Shown one piece after another: positions 50,166 through 59,205 of a DNA stretch of 64,000 nt (positions within the stretch are counted from its first letter, which is position 1; each line of letters opens with the position of its first letter). Both the position numbers and the translations under genes were made by a program. Source of the stretch: Thermosynechococcus sp. HN-54 (GTDB lineage: Bacteria > Cyanobacteriota > Cyanobacteriia > Thermosynechococcales > Thermosynechococcaceae); the NCBI RefSeq assembly GCF_023650955.1, contig NZ_CP098039.1:1736001-1800000 (forward strand). Direction: 5' to 3'. The notes under the pieces were generated by a model. It did no database searches and was not told the DNA's origin. It worked only from the letters and a program-made list of their open reading frames with translations.

Positions 50166-50510
50166 TTACGGCACTCGAATAGGGGTCACCGGTACAAACT
50201 CTGGTGCCGGAACAATGGCTGCACAGATGATTTTGGCGGTGGGTACACTGGCATTTGGATCCAAAATCACTGCCACATCCAGACCTTCAACAATTTCCTT
50301 ACGGAAGGGACGCTGACGGTGCTTGCGATCAAACACCACCACAATCTCTTCACCCCAAGGTTGCCGCAGCGTGACATTATCCCCATCAATGTTGGTGACG
50401 ACTCCTCGCACGGCCTTCACCTTCTTAGCTTCAGCTGGGGAAAGTAAAACAGTGGCACAGGTTGCCATTGCGGCTAAGGCAACGAGAGCGGTACGACGCA
50501 GATTCAACAC
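50166..50510 (-). CDS. Small secreted protein with beta-rich domain, unknown function
   Basis: 114 residues from GTG 50510, seven bases after AGGAG; the open frame reaches to TTG 50549. A signal peptide (NLRRTALVALAAMATC ... SPAEA|KK) is followed by a basic beta-rich domain with VVTNIDGDNVTLRQPWG, which looks like a small OB- or SH3-like barrel (as in DUF5666-type domains), and a hydrophobic end. It is the first gene of the pair with the L,D-transpeptidase, so a cell-wall role is possible. I cannot name the family with certainty. Confidence 0.78.
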   Translation of the reverse strand: MLNLRRTALVALAAMATCATVLLSPAEAKKVKAVRGVVTNIDGDNVTLRQPWGEEIVVVFDRKHRQRPFRKEIVEGLDVAVILDPNASVPTAKIICAAIVPAPEFVPVTPIRVP

Positions 50511-50823
50511 AGCTTGACTCCTGTTGTTTTTTATCTTTGGACGATCCAATGATTGAATACTGAAAATTGAATGCTGAGGAGTGAATAATTACCTGCATTC
50601 TACGTACGACATTTCTGAGGCGTCAAGGCTAGAGCACCAATCTTGATATTTTTTTATGAAGTTGATATTTTTTTACTGAGTTGATCCAGTTTACTGAGTT
50701 GATCCAATTAACAAGTTAAATTCATTGAGTAGTATAAGAGCAATCAAGGTCAACTGACCCTGTTGGCGTCTAGGCCAATCCCTCAGGGAAAATTCTCAAC
50801 GCCCTGTTCGGCTTTGCTGGCAG
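50511..50823. other. Intergenic region with short iterated repeats
   Basis: 313 bp between ackA and the small secreted protein gene, both on the minus strand. It holds four degenerate tandem repeats (50643-50714) and an AT-rich upstream part (50511-50560) that should carry the promoter of the secreted protein/L,D-transpeptidase pair. Nothing else is recognised. Confidence 0.7.
50643..50714 (+). repeat. Four imperfect 17-19-bp direct repeats
   Basis: Units start with TTGAT: TTGATATTTTTTTATGAA, GTTGATATTTTTTTACTGA, GTTGATCCAGTTTACTGA and GTTGATCCAATTAACAA, in direct contact at 50643, 50661, 50680 and 50698. The first two share the T run, the last two share TTGATCCA. They may bind a protein or be a slippage product. 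Confidence 0.85.
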
Positions 50824-52053
50824 TTATAACAGTTGCAGACAAGCGCGAGCGATCGCCCAATCCTCTTGGGTTTGCAGTACAAAAACTCGCACGGCGGCAG
50901 TAGGCAGCGCAATGTCGCGATCGCCCTTTCCCTGCTCATTGAGGACACTATCTAACTCAATTCCTAGCCAACCTAACCCTTGGCAGACATCACGGCGCAC
51001 ACTTGCGGCATTCTCACCAATGCCTGCTGTAAACACCAAACCATCGAGACCGCCAAGGCTCGGCAAGAGACTAGCAATGCCCCGTTGCAGGGAATAGATA
51101 AAACAGTCATAGGCCAACTTGGCTTGGGTATTCCCCTGATCAATCGCTGCCAAGATCTGCCGCAAATCATTACTCACCCCAGAGACCCCCAACAGTCCTG
51201 ATTGCCGATTTACCAAGCGATCGAGGTCTTCAACCCTGCTGCCGCGCCGCAGCAGATAGAGTAAAATCCCCGGATCAATGTCGCCACAGCGTGTCCCCAT
51301 CATCACTCCTGCCGTGGGTGTAAAGCCCATCGTCGTCTCAACGGAAACTCCCCCCTTGACGGCTGTCAGGGAGCAACCATTGCCAAGGTGACAGGTAATC
51401 AGACGCAACTCTGCTAATGGACGCTGCAAGAGTGTAGCTGCGCGCTCACTCACGTATTGATGACTGATGCCGTGGAAGCCATAGCGCTGAATCCCAGCGG
51501 TGGTCAATTCATAGGGAATAGCGTAGGTACGCGCTACCGCCGGCAATTGGGCATGGAACGCCGTATCAAACACCGCAACTTGAGGCGTTTGGGGGCAAAT
51601 CTCCGCCATCAGTTCTATTCCCAGTAGGTTGGCTGGATTATGGAGCGGCGCATATTCACTAAATTTGGTAATCGCTGCTTTCACCTGCTCATCCACTCGC
51701 ACGGGTGCCTGGTAACGGCTGCCACCATGGACGACACGATGGCCGATGATCGTAATTTCTCCAAGGCTTTCTAAAAGCTTTGTCTGGCCGCTGGTGAGGG
51801 TTTCTAGGAGGATTTTCAGCCAGTTTCGCAGACCCGCGATCGCCCCCTCGGCATGGGTGAGGTTTGCTTCGTAGCGCTGATGCGCAGTCGTCACCTTCAG
51901 ATGGGCAACTGTTGGTTGTTGTCCCCAGTCGAGGAGGCCTTGCCAGAGGGGAGCGGCGGGAGTCGCAGCGCTTGCTGCCATTGGCGGCTCTAAGCGATAT
52001 AGACAAGCTTTCAGGCTACTAGAGCCAGCATTGAGCACTAGCACAGTGATCAT
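50824..52053 (-). CDS. ackA: Acetate kinase
   Basis: 409 residues. N-terminal VLNAGSSSLKAC, HRVVHGG near residue 105, FDTAFH near residue 160, GFHGISHQYV near residue 193, LGNGCSLTAV near residue 223 and TAGIGENA near residue 345 are the ASKHA acetokinase motifs. It makes ATP and acetate from acetyl phosphate, useful in dark fermentation. pta is not adjacent. The start is ATG 52053. Confidence 0.97.
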   Translation of the reverse strand: MITVLVLNAGSSSLKACLYRLEPPMAASAATPAAPLWQGLLDWGQQPTVAHLKVTTAHQRYEANLTHAEGAIAGLRNWLKILLETLTSGQTKLLESLGEITIIGHRVVHGGSRYQAPVRVDEQVKAAITKFSEYAPLHNPANLLGIELMAEICPQTPQVAVFDTAFHAQLPAVARTYAIPYELTTAGIQRYGFHGISHQYVSERAATLLQRPLAELRLITCHLGNGCSLTAVKGGVSVETTMGFTPTAGVMMGTRCGDIDPGILLYLLRRGSRVEDLDRLVNRQSGLLGVSGVSNDLRQILAAIDQGNTQAKLAYDCFIYSLQRGIASLLPSLGGLDGLVFTAGIGENAASVRRDVCQGLGWLGIELDSVLNEQGKGDRDIALPTAAVRVFVLQTQEDWAIARACLQLL

Positions 52054-52181
52054 GGCAGGCCTGTAAAAGGAATTGCCTCTATCCTAACCAAGCCCCCTCG
52101 GCAACCGATGCAATGTAGAACACAGTGACTTCAGCCAGATCGGCCTAGAATTGGGACAACAAAAACGTTGGGAGAGTCGGT

Positions 52182-53879
52182 GTGCCTTGGCAACAGCGGA
52201 AATGGCGACGACAGGGAGTGTATCTGCTGTTATTTCTACTGGGGTTGTTAATTGCAGCAGTGGTGCTCACGCAATTGCGATCGCACCCCATTCTCCGCCC
52301 CTCCCTGAATCCCCTCCCCCAACATCCTTACATTGCTGTCCACATGAACCACTCCCAAGCCCACAGCTATCAAGAACCCTACCGCCCCTATACCCGTGAA
52401 GGGGAAGACCTTGAGGCAATCATGATTGAGCAGATTGCCAAGGCGCAAAAGACCATTGATGTGGCGGTGCAGGAGTTTCGTTTACCGAATCTGGCAAAAG
52501 CTCTAGCAGCACGGCAGCAGGCAGGGGTACGGGTAAGAGTGATAATGGAAAATACCTACACTGCCCCTTGGGCAACGTACAGTGCTGCTCAAGTGAGCGC
52601 CATGGATCCAAGAATGCGGGAGCGCTATAACGATTGGAAAGCCCTAGTGGATACCAATGGCGATGGTCAACTTAGTGCCGCCGAACTCAGCGATCGCGAT
52701 GTGCAGACAATCCTCAACGAAGCCAAAATTCCTTGGATTGACGACACGGCGGATGGCTCCAAGGGCAGCATGCTCATGCACCACAAGTTTATTGTCATTG
52801 ACAATCGCCAAGTGATTGCGACCACGGCGAACTTTACCCTCAGTGATGTGCATGGCGACTTGGGACGACCCGATACCCGTGGCAATGCCAACTCCCTCTT
52901 GGTGATTGATAACCCCGCCGTAGCGCGCCTATTTACCGAGGAATTTAACATTATGTGGGGGGATGGTCCCGGTGGTCAGCCTAACAGTCGCTTTGGGGTC
53001 AAAAAGCCGCTGCGTCCTCCTCAACGGGTTGCCGTGGGCGATGCCATGGTCACGGTGCGCTTTTCGCCGACCCCGCGATCCCAACCTTGGTCCGCCTCCA
53101 CCAATGGCTTGATTGGCCAAACACTGACTCGGGGGCGTCAAAAAATTGATATGGCACTTTTTGTCTTGTCAGATCAGGAACTGTCCTACGTTTTAGAGGA
53201 ACGCCACAACCAAGGGGTCAGCATTCGCGCCCTCATTGACTCAGGATTTATCTACCGAGACTTTAGCGAAGCCTTGGACATGATGGGCGTAGCAATGGCC
53301 AATACTGCCCAAGCCCGACAGGGAAAGTGCTACTACGAAGCTGGCAACCGCCCGTGGCAAAACCCCATTCAAACGGTGGGTACCCCCCTACTGCCGGAGG
53401 GGGATAAGCTGCACCATAAGTATGGCGTGGTGGATGATCGCACCGTCATTGTCGGTTCCCACAACTGGTCAGAGGCAGCCAACCGCGGCAATGATGAATT
53501 CTTGCTGGTCATTGAGCATCCCACTGTAGCGGCTCACTACGAACGGGAGTTTGAGCGGCTCTATAGCAATAGTCGTCTGGGTTTGCCGCAGCATATTCGC
53601 GATCGCATTCAGGAACAACTGACCGCCTGTGGCGGCAACATTGCCACTCGACCGGCAACCTCCTCCGGAAGTCGTCCCAGCAGCCCCACCACACGGGTGA
53701 ACTTGAACACAGCCACTGCTGCTGAACTGCAAACTCTACCGGGTGTCGGCCCCAAACTGGCAGCAGAAATTATCCGTGCTCGCGAGCAAAAGCCGTTTCA
53801 ATCGTTGGCGGATTTAGATGCCGTCCCCGGTGTTGGGCCGAAGCTCCTCGAACGATTGCGCGATCGCGTGACGTGGTAA
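52182..53879 (+). CDS. Membrane-anchored phospholipase-D-like protein with EF-hand and ComEA-type HhH tail
   Basis: 565 residues from GTG 52182. Order: transmembrane anchor (about 12-32); PLD domain 1 with H200-K202-D207 (MHHKFIVID), interrupted by a canonical EF-hand loop at 157-168 (D157, N159, D161, Q163, S165, E168); PLD domain 2 with H411-K413-D418 and GSHNWSEAA; a Ser/Pro linker (about 488-505); and a helix-hairpin-helix pair (about 506-563; LNTATAAELQTLPGVGPKLA ... VPGVGPKLL) as in ComEA. It should be a phosphodiesterase, probably a calcium-affected nuclease, outside the plasma membrane and able to bind DNA. A PLD lipase role is the alternative. GGGAGAG precedes the start. Confidence 0.9.
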   Translation: MPWQQRKWRRQGVYLLLFLLGLLIAAVVLTQLRSHPILRPSLNPLPQHPYIAVHMNHSQAHSYQEPYRPYTREGEDLEAIMIEQIAKAQKTIDVAVQEFRLPNLAKALAARQQAGVRVRVIMENTYTAPWATYSAAQVSAMDPRMRERYNDWKALVDTNGDGQLSAAELSDRDVQTILNEAKIPWIDDTADGSKGSMLMHHKFIVIDNRQVIATTANFTLSDVHGDLGRPDTRGNANSLLVIDNPAVARLFTEEFNIMWGDGPGGQPNSRFGVKKPLRPPQRVAVGDAMVTVRFSPTPRSQPWSASTNGLIGQTLTRGRQKIDMALFVLSDQELSYVLEERHNQGVSIRALIDSGFIYRDFSEALDMMGVAMANTAQARQGKCYYEAGNRPWQNPIQTVGTPLLPEGDKLHHKYGVVDDRTVIVGSHNWSEAANRGNDEFLLVIEHPTVAAHYEREFERLYSNSRLGLPQHIRDRIQEQLTACGGNIATRPATSSGSRPSSPTTRVNLNTATAAELQTLPGVGPKLAAEIIRAREQKPFQSLADLDAVPGVGPKLLERLRDRVTW

Positions 53880-53890
53880 TAGCCGCTGTT

Positions 53891-54403
53891 TTAGTAGGTC
53901 ACAAGGGTTGTAATAGGCACATTCGGCAGTTTGTGCCGTCCCCCCAAGTCCGTCAGCTCGACGATAAAGGCAAAGCCATGGAGTTCGGCTTGCGCTTTTT
54001 GGACGAGATCCGCCGCCGCTGCCGCTGTGCCCCCTGTGGCAATCAAATCATCGACAATTAACACCCGTCGACCGGGTTCGATGGCATCTTGGTGCATCTC
54101 GAGGCGATCGCGCCCATATTCTAGTTCATACTCCACCGCATAGACGGGAGCACAGAGTTTACCCGGTTTGCGCAAAGGGATGAAGCCAGCCCCCAAGCGA
54201 TAGGCCAAGGGAGCACCAAAAATAAAGCCCCGTGACTCGATACCAGCCACATAGTCAATGCCATTGTTGGCGTGTTTTTCTGCCAATTGATCAATGACGT
54301 AACGTAGCCCCGCCTGATTTTGCAGCAGCGTTGTTAAATCCCGAAACAAAATGCCCGGCTTAGGGAAGTCTGGGACATCGCGAATCAGGGATTTGAGATC
54401 CAT
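53891..54403 (-). CDS. apt: Adenine phosphoribosyltransferase
   Basis: 170 residues, normal length. The PRPP loop [13 protein letters not shown] is near residue 120, with [10 protein letters not shown] near residue 55 and the N-terminal [10 protein letters not shown] flexible loop. It makes AMP from adenine and PRPP. It lies 49 bp after the purine permease gene on the same strand, which makes a purine salvage pair. It is convergent with the PLD-like gene, 11 bp apart. Confidence 0.96.
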   Translation of the reverse strand: MDLKSLIRDVPDFPKPGILFRDLTTLLQNQAGLRYVIDQLAEKHANNGIDYVAGIESRGFIFGAPLAYRLGAGFIPLRKPGKLCAPVYAVEYELEYGRDRLEMHQDAIEPGRRVLIVDDLIATGGTAAAAADLVQKAQAELHGFAFIVELTDLGGRHKLPNVPITTLVTY

Positions 54404-54452
54404 AGGTAGTGTGTTTCCAATCAGTTCAGAAGCATCCTATCCTAGATCCTGT

Positions 54453-55799
54453 CTAACGCCAAAAGTAGTGGGCAACAAAGATAACCGCCAATCCCCACAG
54501 GGCGGGATGAACTTCTCTCCCTTTGCCAGCAGCCAATTTCACGATTGGATAGCTAATAAATCCCACCGCTAGCCCCTCACTGATGGAATAGCTCAAGGGC
54601 ATCACCAGCATTACCAAAAAGGCAGGAATGGCCTCAGTCAGATCAGACCAAGGAATGTCTGGGAGCGATCGCGCCATAAATACACCGACAAGCACTAGCG
54701 CCGGTGCCGTGGCAAAACTGGGAATTGCAGTTGTAATCGGCAAAAAAAGGAGTGAGAGCAAAAACAATCCGCCAACCATTAAAGCTGTTAGCCCCGTACG
54801 GCCGCCCACGGCAATTCCCGCTGCCGATTCAATATAGGTGGTCACGGTGGAGGTGCCAAAGAGGGCACCCACGATTGTCCCCACGGCATCCGCCATAAAG
54901 GCTCCCAAAGCGCGGGGGAAATGTCCCTGCTGATTGAGAAACCCTGCCTGTACCCCCACCGCCGAAAGGGTGCCTACGGTGTCAAACATATCGGTAAAAA
55001 GCAGTACCAAGGTGACCAAGAGAAAAGACCCCAACTGCTGCGGTTGCAATTGTCCAAAACCCACCAAGGCTTGACCAAAGAGATGGGACGGCCATTGCGG
55101 CCATTGGATCAAGCCCGTCGGCCAAGGGGCAGCCCCCACTAGCCATGCAGCTAAGGCGGTGATCATCACTCCCCAAAAAATCGCGCCCCGCACCCCCTTG
55201 GCACAGAGAAAAGCCGTCAACAGAATGCCAAGGGCAGCGAGGATGGGTGGCCATGTGTGAAAGGTGGTGAGTTTTGTTTTCGTAGCAGCATCAGCAATGA
55301 TGATTCCCGCATTGCCAAGGCCAATGTAGGCGATAAATAGCCCCACCCCAGCAGCGATCGCCACCTTCAAAGAGATGGGAATCATATTTACAATCAGCGA
55401 TCGCACCCCGGTTAGAGTCAGGAGCACAAACACAATTCCCTCGAGGAGGACAGCACTCAGCGCCAATGGCCAAGGCAGCCCCATCTGCCCCACCACTGCA
55501 AAGGCAAAAAAGGCATTGATGCCCATGCCGGGCGCCAACGCAATCGGGTAATTTGCCCAAAGCCCCATCAGCACACTACCCACTGCCGCAGAGACAGCAG
55601 TTGCAATCACCAACTCAGCTTGCAGATCCTGTGGTTGCGCTAAAAAAATGGCATTGGAAAGAATTTGCGCATTCACTGGCAGGATGTAGGCCATCGTTAG
55701 AAATGTGGTCAGTGCCGCCAGTGCCTCCGTTGGCAATGAAGTCTGTGACCGCTGCAAGTGAAACCAAGCCTTTAAGCGTGATTGCCAAGATCCCCTCAA
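54453..55799 (-). CDS. NCS2 purine permease (AzgA/guanine-hypoxanthine type)
   Basis: 448 residues, about 13-14 membrane helices. LTTFLTMAYILPVNAQILS near residue 30, ALAPGMGINAFFAF near residue 86, FGTSTVTTYIESAAGIAVGGRTGL near residue 315 are signatures of the AzgA branch of NCS2 transporters, which import adenine, guanine or hypoxanthine. The start is TTG 55799, seven bases after AAGGAG. It precedes apt in an operon, which supports purine uptake and salvage. Confidence 0.92.
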   Translation of the reverse strand: MRGSWQSRLKAWFHLQRSQTSLPTEALAALTTFLTMAYILPVNAQILSNAIFLAQPQDLQAELVIATAVSAAVGSVLMGLWANYPIALAPGMGINAFFAFAVVGQMGLPWPLALSAVLLEGIVFVLLTLTGVRSLIVNMIPISLKVAIAAGVGLFIAYIGLGNAGIIIADAATKTKLTTFHTWPPILAALGILLTAFLCAKGVRGAIFWGVMITALAAWLVGAAPWPTGLIQWPQWPSHLFGQALVGFGQLQPQQLGSFLLVTLVLLFTDMFDTVGTLSAVGVQAGFLNQQGHFPRALGAFMADAVGTIVGALFGTSTVTTYIESAAGIAVGGRTGLTALMVGGLFLLSLLFLPITTAIPSFATAPALVLVGVFMARSLPDIPWSDLTEAIPAFLVMLVMPLSYSISEGLAVGFISYPIVKLAAGKGREVHPALWGLAVIFVAHYFWR

Positions 55800-56183
55800 G
55801 AGGCTGCTCCTTTGTCAAAGATGAATTCAAGTTTATTTACACTTAAGCAAATCATTAGGGAATTGGATAGCGCCTGCACCTAGAGAGAAGTAGGACAATT
55901 CCCGCTAGCGTGGCCTTGAGGTTCTGTCCTCTGATCAAAGCTATGATAGCGATCGCGGGTAGATGTGAGGAAGATTACATCACTGCTTTGAATTTTGCGG
56001 TTAAGTTATATCAACTCTACACAGAAGCTGTACAAAAACCAAACATTGAGGGCATATTTAGATTGAGGGCATATTTAGAGCAGGTTGAGAGCAGTGGTAA
56101 CGAAGTTGTAGCTGTACGCTGGGGAAATCCTCTGAGATATCTATCGCTCTAGAGCCAAAGTTGGGTCAGCAGGAGACAAACCA
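55800..56183. other. Gap between the permease and the pilin operon, with a doubtful 80-codon ORF
   Basis: 384 bp. An open frame of 80 codons at 55910-56152 (plus strand) has no match I recognise and contains a 17-bp tandem duplication (56045-56078), which changes the reading frame between copies. Without the extra copy the frame would stop three codons later (after IFRAG), so it is either a relic or not a gene. CAGGAGAC at 56169-56176 is the ribosome site of the first pilin gene. The region should hold two divergent promoters. Confidence 0.5.
56045..56078 (+). repeat. 17-bp perfect tandem duplication
   Basis: ATTGAGGGCATATTTAG occurs twice in direct contact (56045-56061 and 56062-56078). It is not a multiple of three. 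Confidence 0.95.
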
Positions 56184-57899
56184 ATGATCAAGAAACTGGT
56201 GCGCTCACTCAAACGCCGCTATCCCCATCCGGGGTATCGGCAGCGGGGCTTTACCCTCCCATTAGTGTTGGGCATGGGGCTGATCATGATTGTGGTTGCC
56301 CTAACGCTGATCTCGCGATCGCAACTGGATGTGAGCACCGCTAGTTTGCAAAAACAAACCCAGCAAGCCTTTGCCGTGGCTGAGGGGGGCATGGCACGTA
56401 CTCTAGGCTTACTCAATGGCAACTACCAGATTCTGCTGCGCCGCACCTACAACCCTGCCACCAATACCAACTTTAATCCCCCCAGACCCTACCTCATTGA
56501 TCGGTCAACGGATGCCACGAAAATTGGCCAGCCCAATACCTCAGGTCTCAACGTTCCCGCCGTCAATCAATGGACAGCAGCGAGCCTTGGCTCCGATGCC
56601 CCCCCCTGCTTTACCCTCGATAACCTGAATACGATTGTCCTCAACGGCACCATTGGTACACCGGTGCAAGGCAATTACCGCATTCTCTCCTATCTCTACG
56701 ATGCGCCGACACAAACGGGGCACCTGTTGATTGAAGGCCGCCTGCCCAATAATTCGCCGGCCAATGCCTTCATCTTGCAAAAGATGGTGATTACGGATCG
56801 CAGTGTCCCTGCTAACTTCCCTGGACTCTTAGCACAAAGCATTAACCTCGGCAACAACGATGTCTTTGGCACCGTCAACGGCAATGTCATTTGCACCAAC
56901 CCTGCCAACTGTGTCGTGCCCCAAGCCGAGTGCCAAAATGGTCAACCCACCCAACAGGGACTGCGCAGTGCCGTGGGAGCGCTGAATAACGCCATTATTG
57001 AAGGCACGATCGCCATCAACAAGATTAACCTACCGCCCTTTCCTTCGGCGCCCAATGCAGTGGGTGGTTCCGTGCTAGGGAGTGTTCCCCTGACCACGCT
57101 GCCCAGTTGGTTACCCACCAGTCAAGTCACTGACTTTCAGCAAGCCCTGCAAGCGGCAGGAGGATACAGTCAAGGGGCCTACGCCAACTTTCCAGTACCA
57201 GGCATAGGTAATAATCCCCCTCAGGACAGACCTGATATTACTGGTAATACAAGCAACCTGACTTTCCCACGACCAGGCGATCGCCCCTACGTTGACCCTA
57301 ACCCCAACATTCCCTTCTTTATCCCTGATCCTCTACGACCCGGGGAACGAATTGTGAATCCAGAGAAAGTCTATTACGCCTATCGCATCCGTAACATCAA
57401 CCTGAGTGGCAATGAAAAAGTAACGTTCAACACCAGTAACTACGCCATTCGCCTCTACGTCAGCGGTGACATCAGCCTCAGTGGTCAAGCGGGGATTGAC
57501 AACACCTGTAGCCCCAATAGTTCCACCTGCGGTACCGGAGCTAATATGGGACTTCCCAGTGGCGTCGGCACCCCCGATCGCCTGCGGATTTATGGTAACC
57601 CCCCAGACCCCAACAACAGTACCCCCGATCAATCCTTTACCCTGAGTGGTGGCTCCACCGCAGGGAGTGTCTTTATCTATGCGCCCGATGCGCAGGTAGG
57701 CATCAATGGTGGCAGTCGCGAGCCAGATATCTTTGGCGCCGTTTGGGCAAAAACATGGAACGGTTCGAGTTCCAACAATGCTGAAATTCGGGTGCCCGAT
57801 CGCCTGCCCGAAGCCTTGGGTGGGGAATATGCCAACGCTTCAATTGTGGTAGCACGCACCACGGAAGCCAGCAACTGGAACCGCTTAGCGCAGTACTAA
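56184..57899 (+). CDS. Large minor pilin, GspK/PilX-like (no Glu5)
   Basis: 571 residues. The prepilin leader ends at G22 and the mature protein begins FTLPLVLGMGLIMIVVALTLI, so it lacks the Glu at position 5, as is typical of the tip subunit GspK/PilX. A large extracellular domain of more than 500 residues is rich in Asn, Pro and Gly, with cysteine pairs (ICTNPANCVVPQAEC; NTCSPNSSTCGTG). It is the first of four pilin-like genes on one strand. ATG has AGGAGA upstream. It may cap the pilus and touch surfaces or DNA; this is inference. Confidence 0.85.
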   Translation: MIKKLVRSLKRRYPHPGYRQRGFTLPLVLGMGLIMIVVALTLISRSQLDVSTASLQKQTQQAFAVAEGGMARTLGLLNGNYQILLRRTYNPATNTNFNPPRPYLIDRSTDATKIGQPNTSGLNVPAVNQWTAASLGSDAPPCFTLDNLNTIVLNGTIGTPVQGNYRILSYLYDAPTQTGHLLIEGRLPNNSPANAFILQKMVITDRSVPANFPGLLAQSINLGNNDVFGTVNGNVICTNPANCVVPQAECQNGQPTQQGLRSAVGALNNAIIEGTIAINKINLPPFPSAPNAVGGSVLGSVPLTTLPSWLPTSQVTDFQQALQAAGGYSQGAYANFPVPGIGNNPPQDRPDITGNTSNLTFPRPGDRPYVDPNPNIPFFIPDPLRPGERIVNPEKVYYAYRIRNINLSGNEKVTFNTSNYAIRLYVSGDISLSGQAGIDNTCSPNSSTCGTGANMGLPSGVGTPDRLRIYGNPPDPNNSTPDQSFTLSGGSTAGSVFIYAPDAQVGINGGSREPDIFGAVWAKTWNGSSSNNAEIRVPDRLPEALGGEYANASIVVARTTEASNWNRLAQY

Positions 57900-57917
57900 A
57901 CACCGGAGGCGATGTTG

Positions 57918-58709
57918 ATGACTCACCATAAACTCTATTTTCACTGGCTGGTGCAACAACGTTCCCAAGGCTTTACCCTTGCGGAGGTCTTGGCTTCCAT
58001 TCTGGTGATTAGCCTCTTTACCCTAGCGGCCATGCAGGCCATTGTGGTGGCTGCCTTTCTGCAAGCGGATGCCCGCAAATTTGCCGAGGCCAGTAACTGG
58101 ATTCAAGATGATTTGGAAAATATCAAAATTGTTGCCTACGATCTGTGCCAGACGAAGTTTGCCCACCGCAAATTGGCTGCTCCTGCCCAAGGCACGGATA
58201 CAACCCTCACGTTAGCCCTTATCCAACCGGGTGAAAGCGACTACGATCAAGCGATGCCCCCAGAGTATCGCGCGGGGGGTGCCTGTCCAGTGACATCGCC
58301 AACGGATGGTTTTCGAGTGGGCGATCGCGTCCTCATTGGTTCAGATTCTGGGACGCGACGGATTACCGCTATTTCTGGCAACACCATCACAATTACCCCC
58401 GCTGTGGGAGGCTATCGGGGCGCGGGAACTCGGGTGTATGCCCGCTGTCGTATTCAGCCCGACGAAACCAACGGGATTGATGGCGGGTTTGGCGCCTACC
58501 TGCAAACGCTGATTCCCCCCTTGAACAGTAATAACAACAATCGTCCGATTGTCAATGACACCTTTACATTAACCCGTACGCCAACCACCCGCACCGAAGC
58601 GCCCTTCCAAACTTTGGAACTGGCCTATTCTGTGCGCGACAGTAACAACCGCGTCGTTGCTCAACTATCAACCGAGGTGGTGCCCAATGCGTTTTTCCGC
58701 TGTCCGTGA
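57918..58709 (+). CDS. Minor pilin, GspI/PilV-like
   Basis: 263 residues from ATG 57918, eight bases after GGAGG (ATG 57912 is too close). The prepilin leader ends at G18, mature start FTLAEVLASILVISLFTLAAM with Glu5. The extracellular part has a few Cys and a beta-rich middle (TDGFRVGDRVLIGSDSGTR). It overlaps the next gene by 23 bp. Second of the four-pilin operon. Confidence 0.85.
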   Translation: MTHHKLYFHWLVQQRSQGFTLAEVLASILVISLFTLAAMQAIVVAAFLQADARKFAEASNWIQDDLENIKIVAYDLCQTKFAHRKLAAPAQGTDTTLTLALIQPGESDYDQAMPPEYRAGGACPVTSPTDGFRVGDRVLIGSDSGTRRITAISGNTITITPAVGGYRGAGTRVYARCRIQPDETNGIDGGFGAYLQTLIPPLNSNNNNRPIVNDTFTLTRTPTTRTEAPFQTLELAYSVRDSNNRVVAQLSTEVVPNAFFRCP

Positions 58710-59193
58710 GCAGGGCATGACCCTGATTGAAATCTTGATTGTTCTAACGGTAGCAGCTATTTTAGCGGTGGCTGTCACTCCGAGCTTTCTCTATTGGCTA
58801 GAAACGCAGCGGGTCAACCAAGCCCTCGAAAGCCTAGAGGGGGCACTACGGGAAGCGCAGCGGGAGGCCATGCGGCGTAACCAAGCCTGTCGAGTGACGA
58901 TTAACACCGGCACCAATCCCACCATCGTGGGCAATCCACCCGAATGTCTGCCTAATGGGCCGCGCCAACTGGAAAACGTGACCTTGCGTCGAGGAACAGG
59001 GACGGCCTCGGTGCGATTTGGCTTTCAGGGGCGCACCAGTAGTACAGGCACTATTGTCATTGCTTCCACCAATAATCCCACCCTTCAGCGCTGTTTGGTG
59101 GTGTCTTTGGGATTGGGCATTATGCGCACGGGCAATTACCTTGAGACGGATACCACGGGTATGACTGCCGACAACTGTCAAGCACGTAACTAG
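58687..59193 (+). CDS. Minor pilin, GspH/FimT-like
   Basis: 168 residues from ATG 58687, overlapping the preceding gene. The leader ends at G10, mature start MTLIEILIVLTVAAILAVAV with Glu5, followed by the GspH/FimT pattern AVTPSF ... EGALREAQREAMRRN. The C-terminal part is a compact beta domain with Cys near the end. In other bacteria FimT-like pilins bind DNA for uptake. Third gene of the operon. Confidence 0.88.
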   Translation: MRFSAVREQGMTLIEILIVLTVAAILAVAVTPSFLYWLETQRVNQALESLEGALREAQREAMRRNQACRVTINTGTNPTIVGNPPECLPNGPRQLENVTLRRGTGTASVRFGFQGRTSSTGTIVIASTNNPTLQRCLVVSLGLGIMRTGNYLETDTTGMTADNCQARN

Positions 59194-59205
59194 AGGGGCA
59201 CAGAT

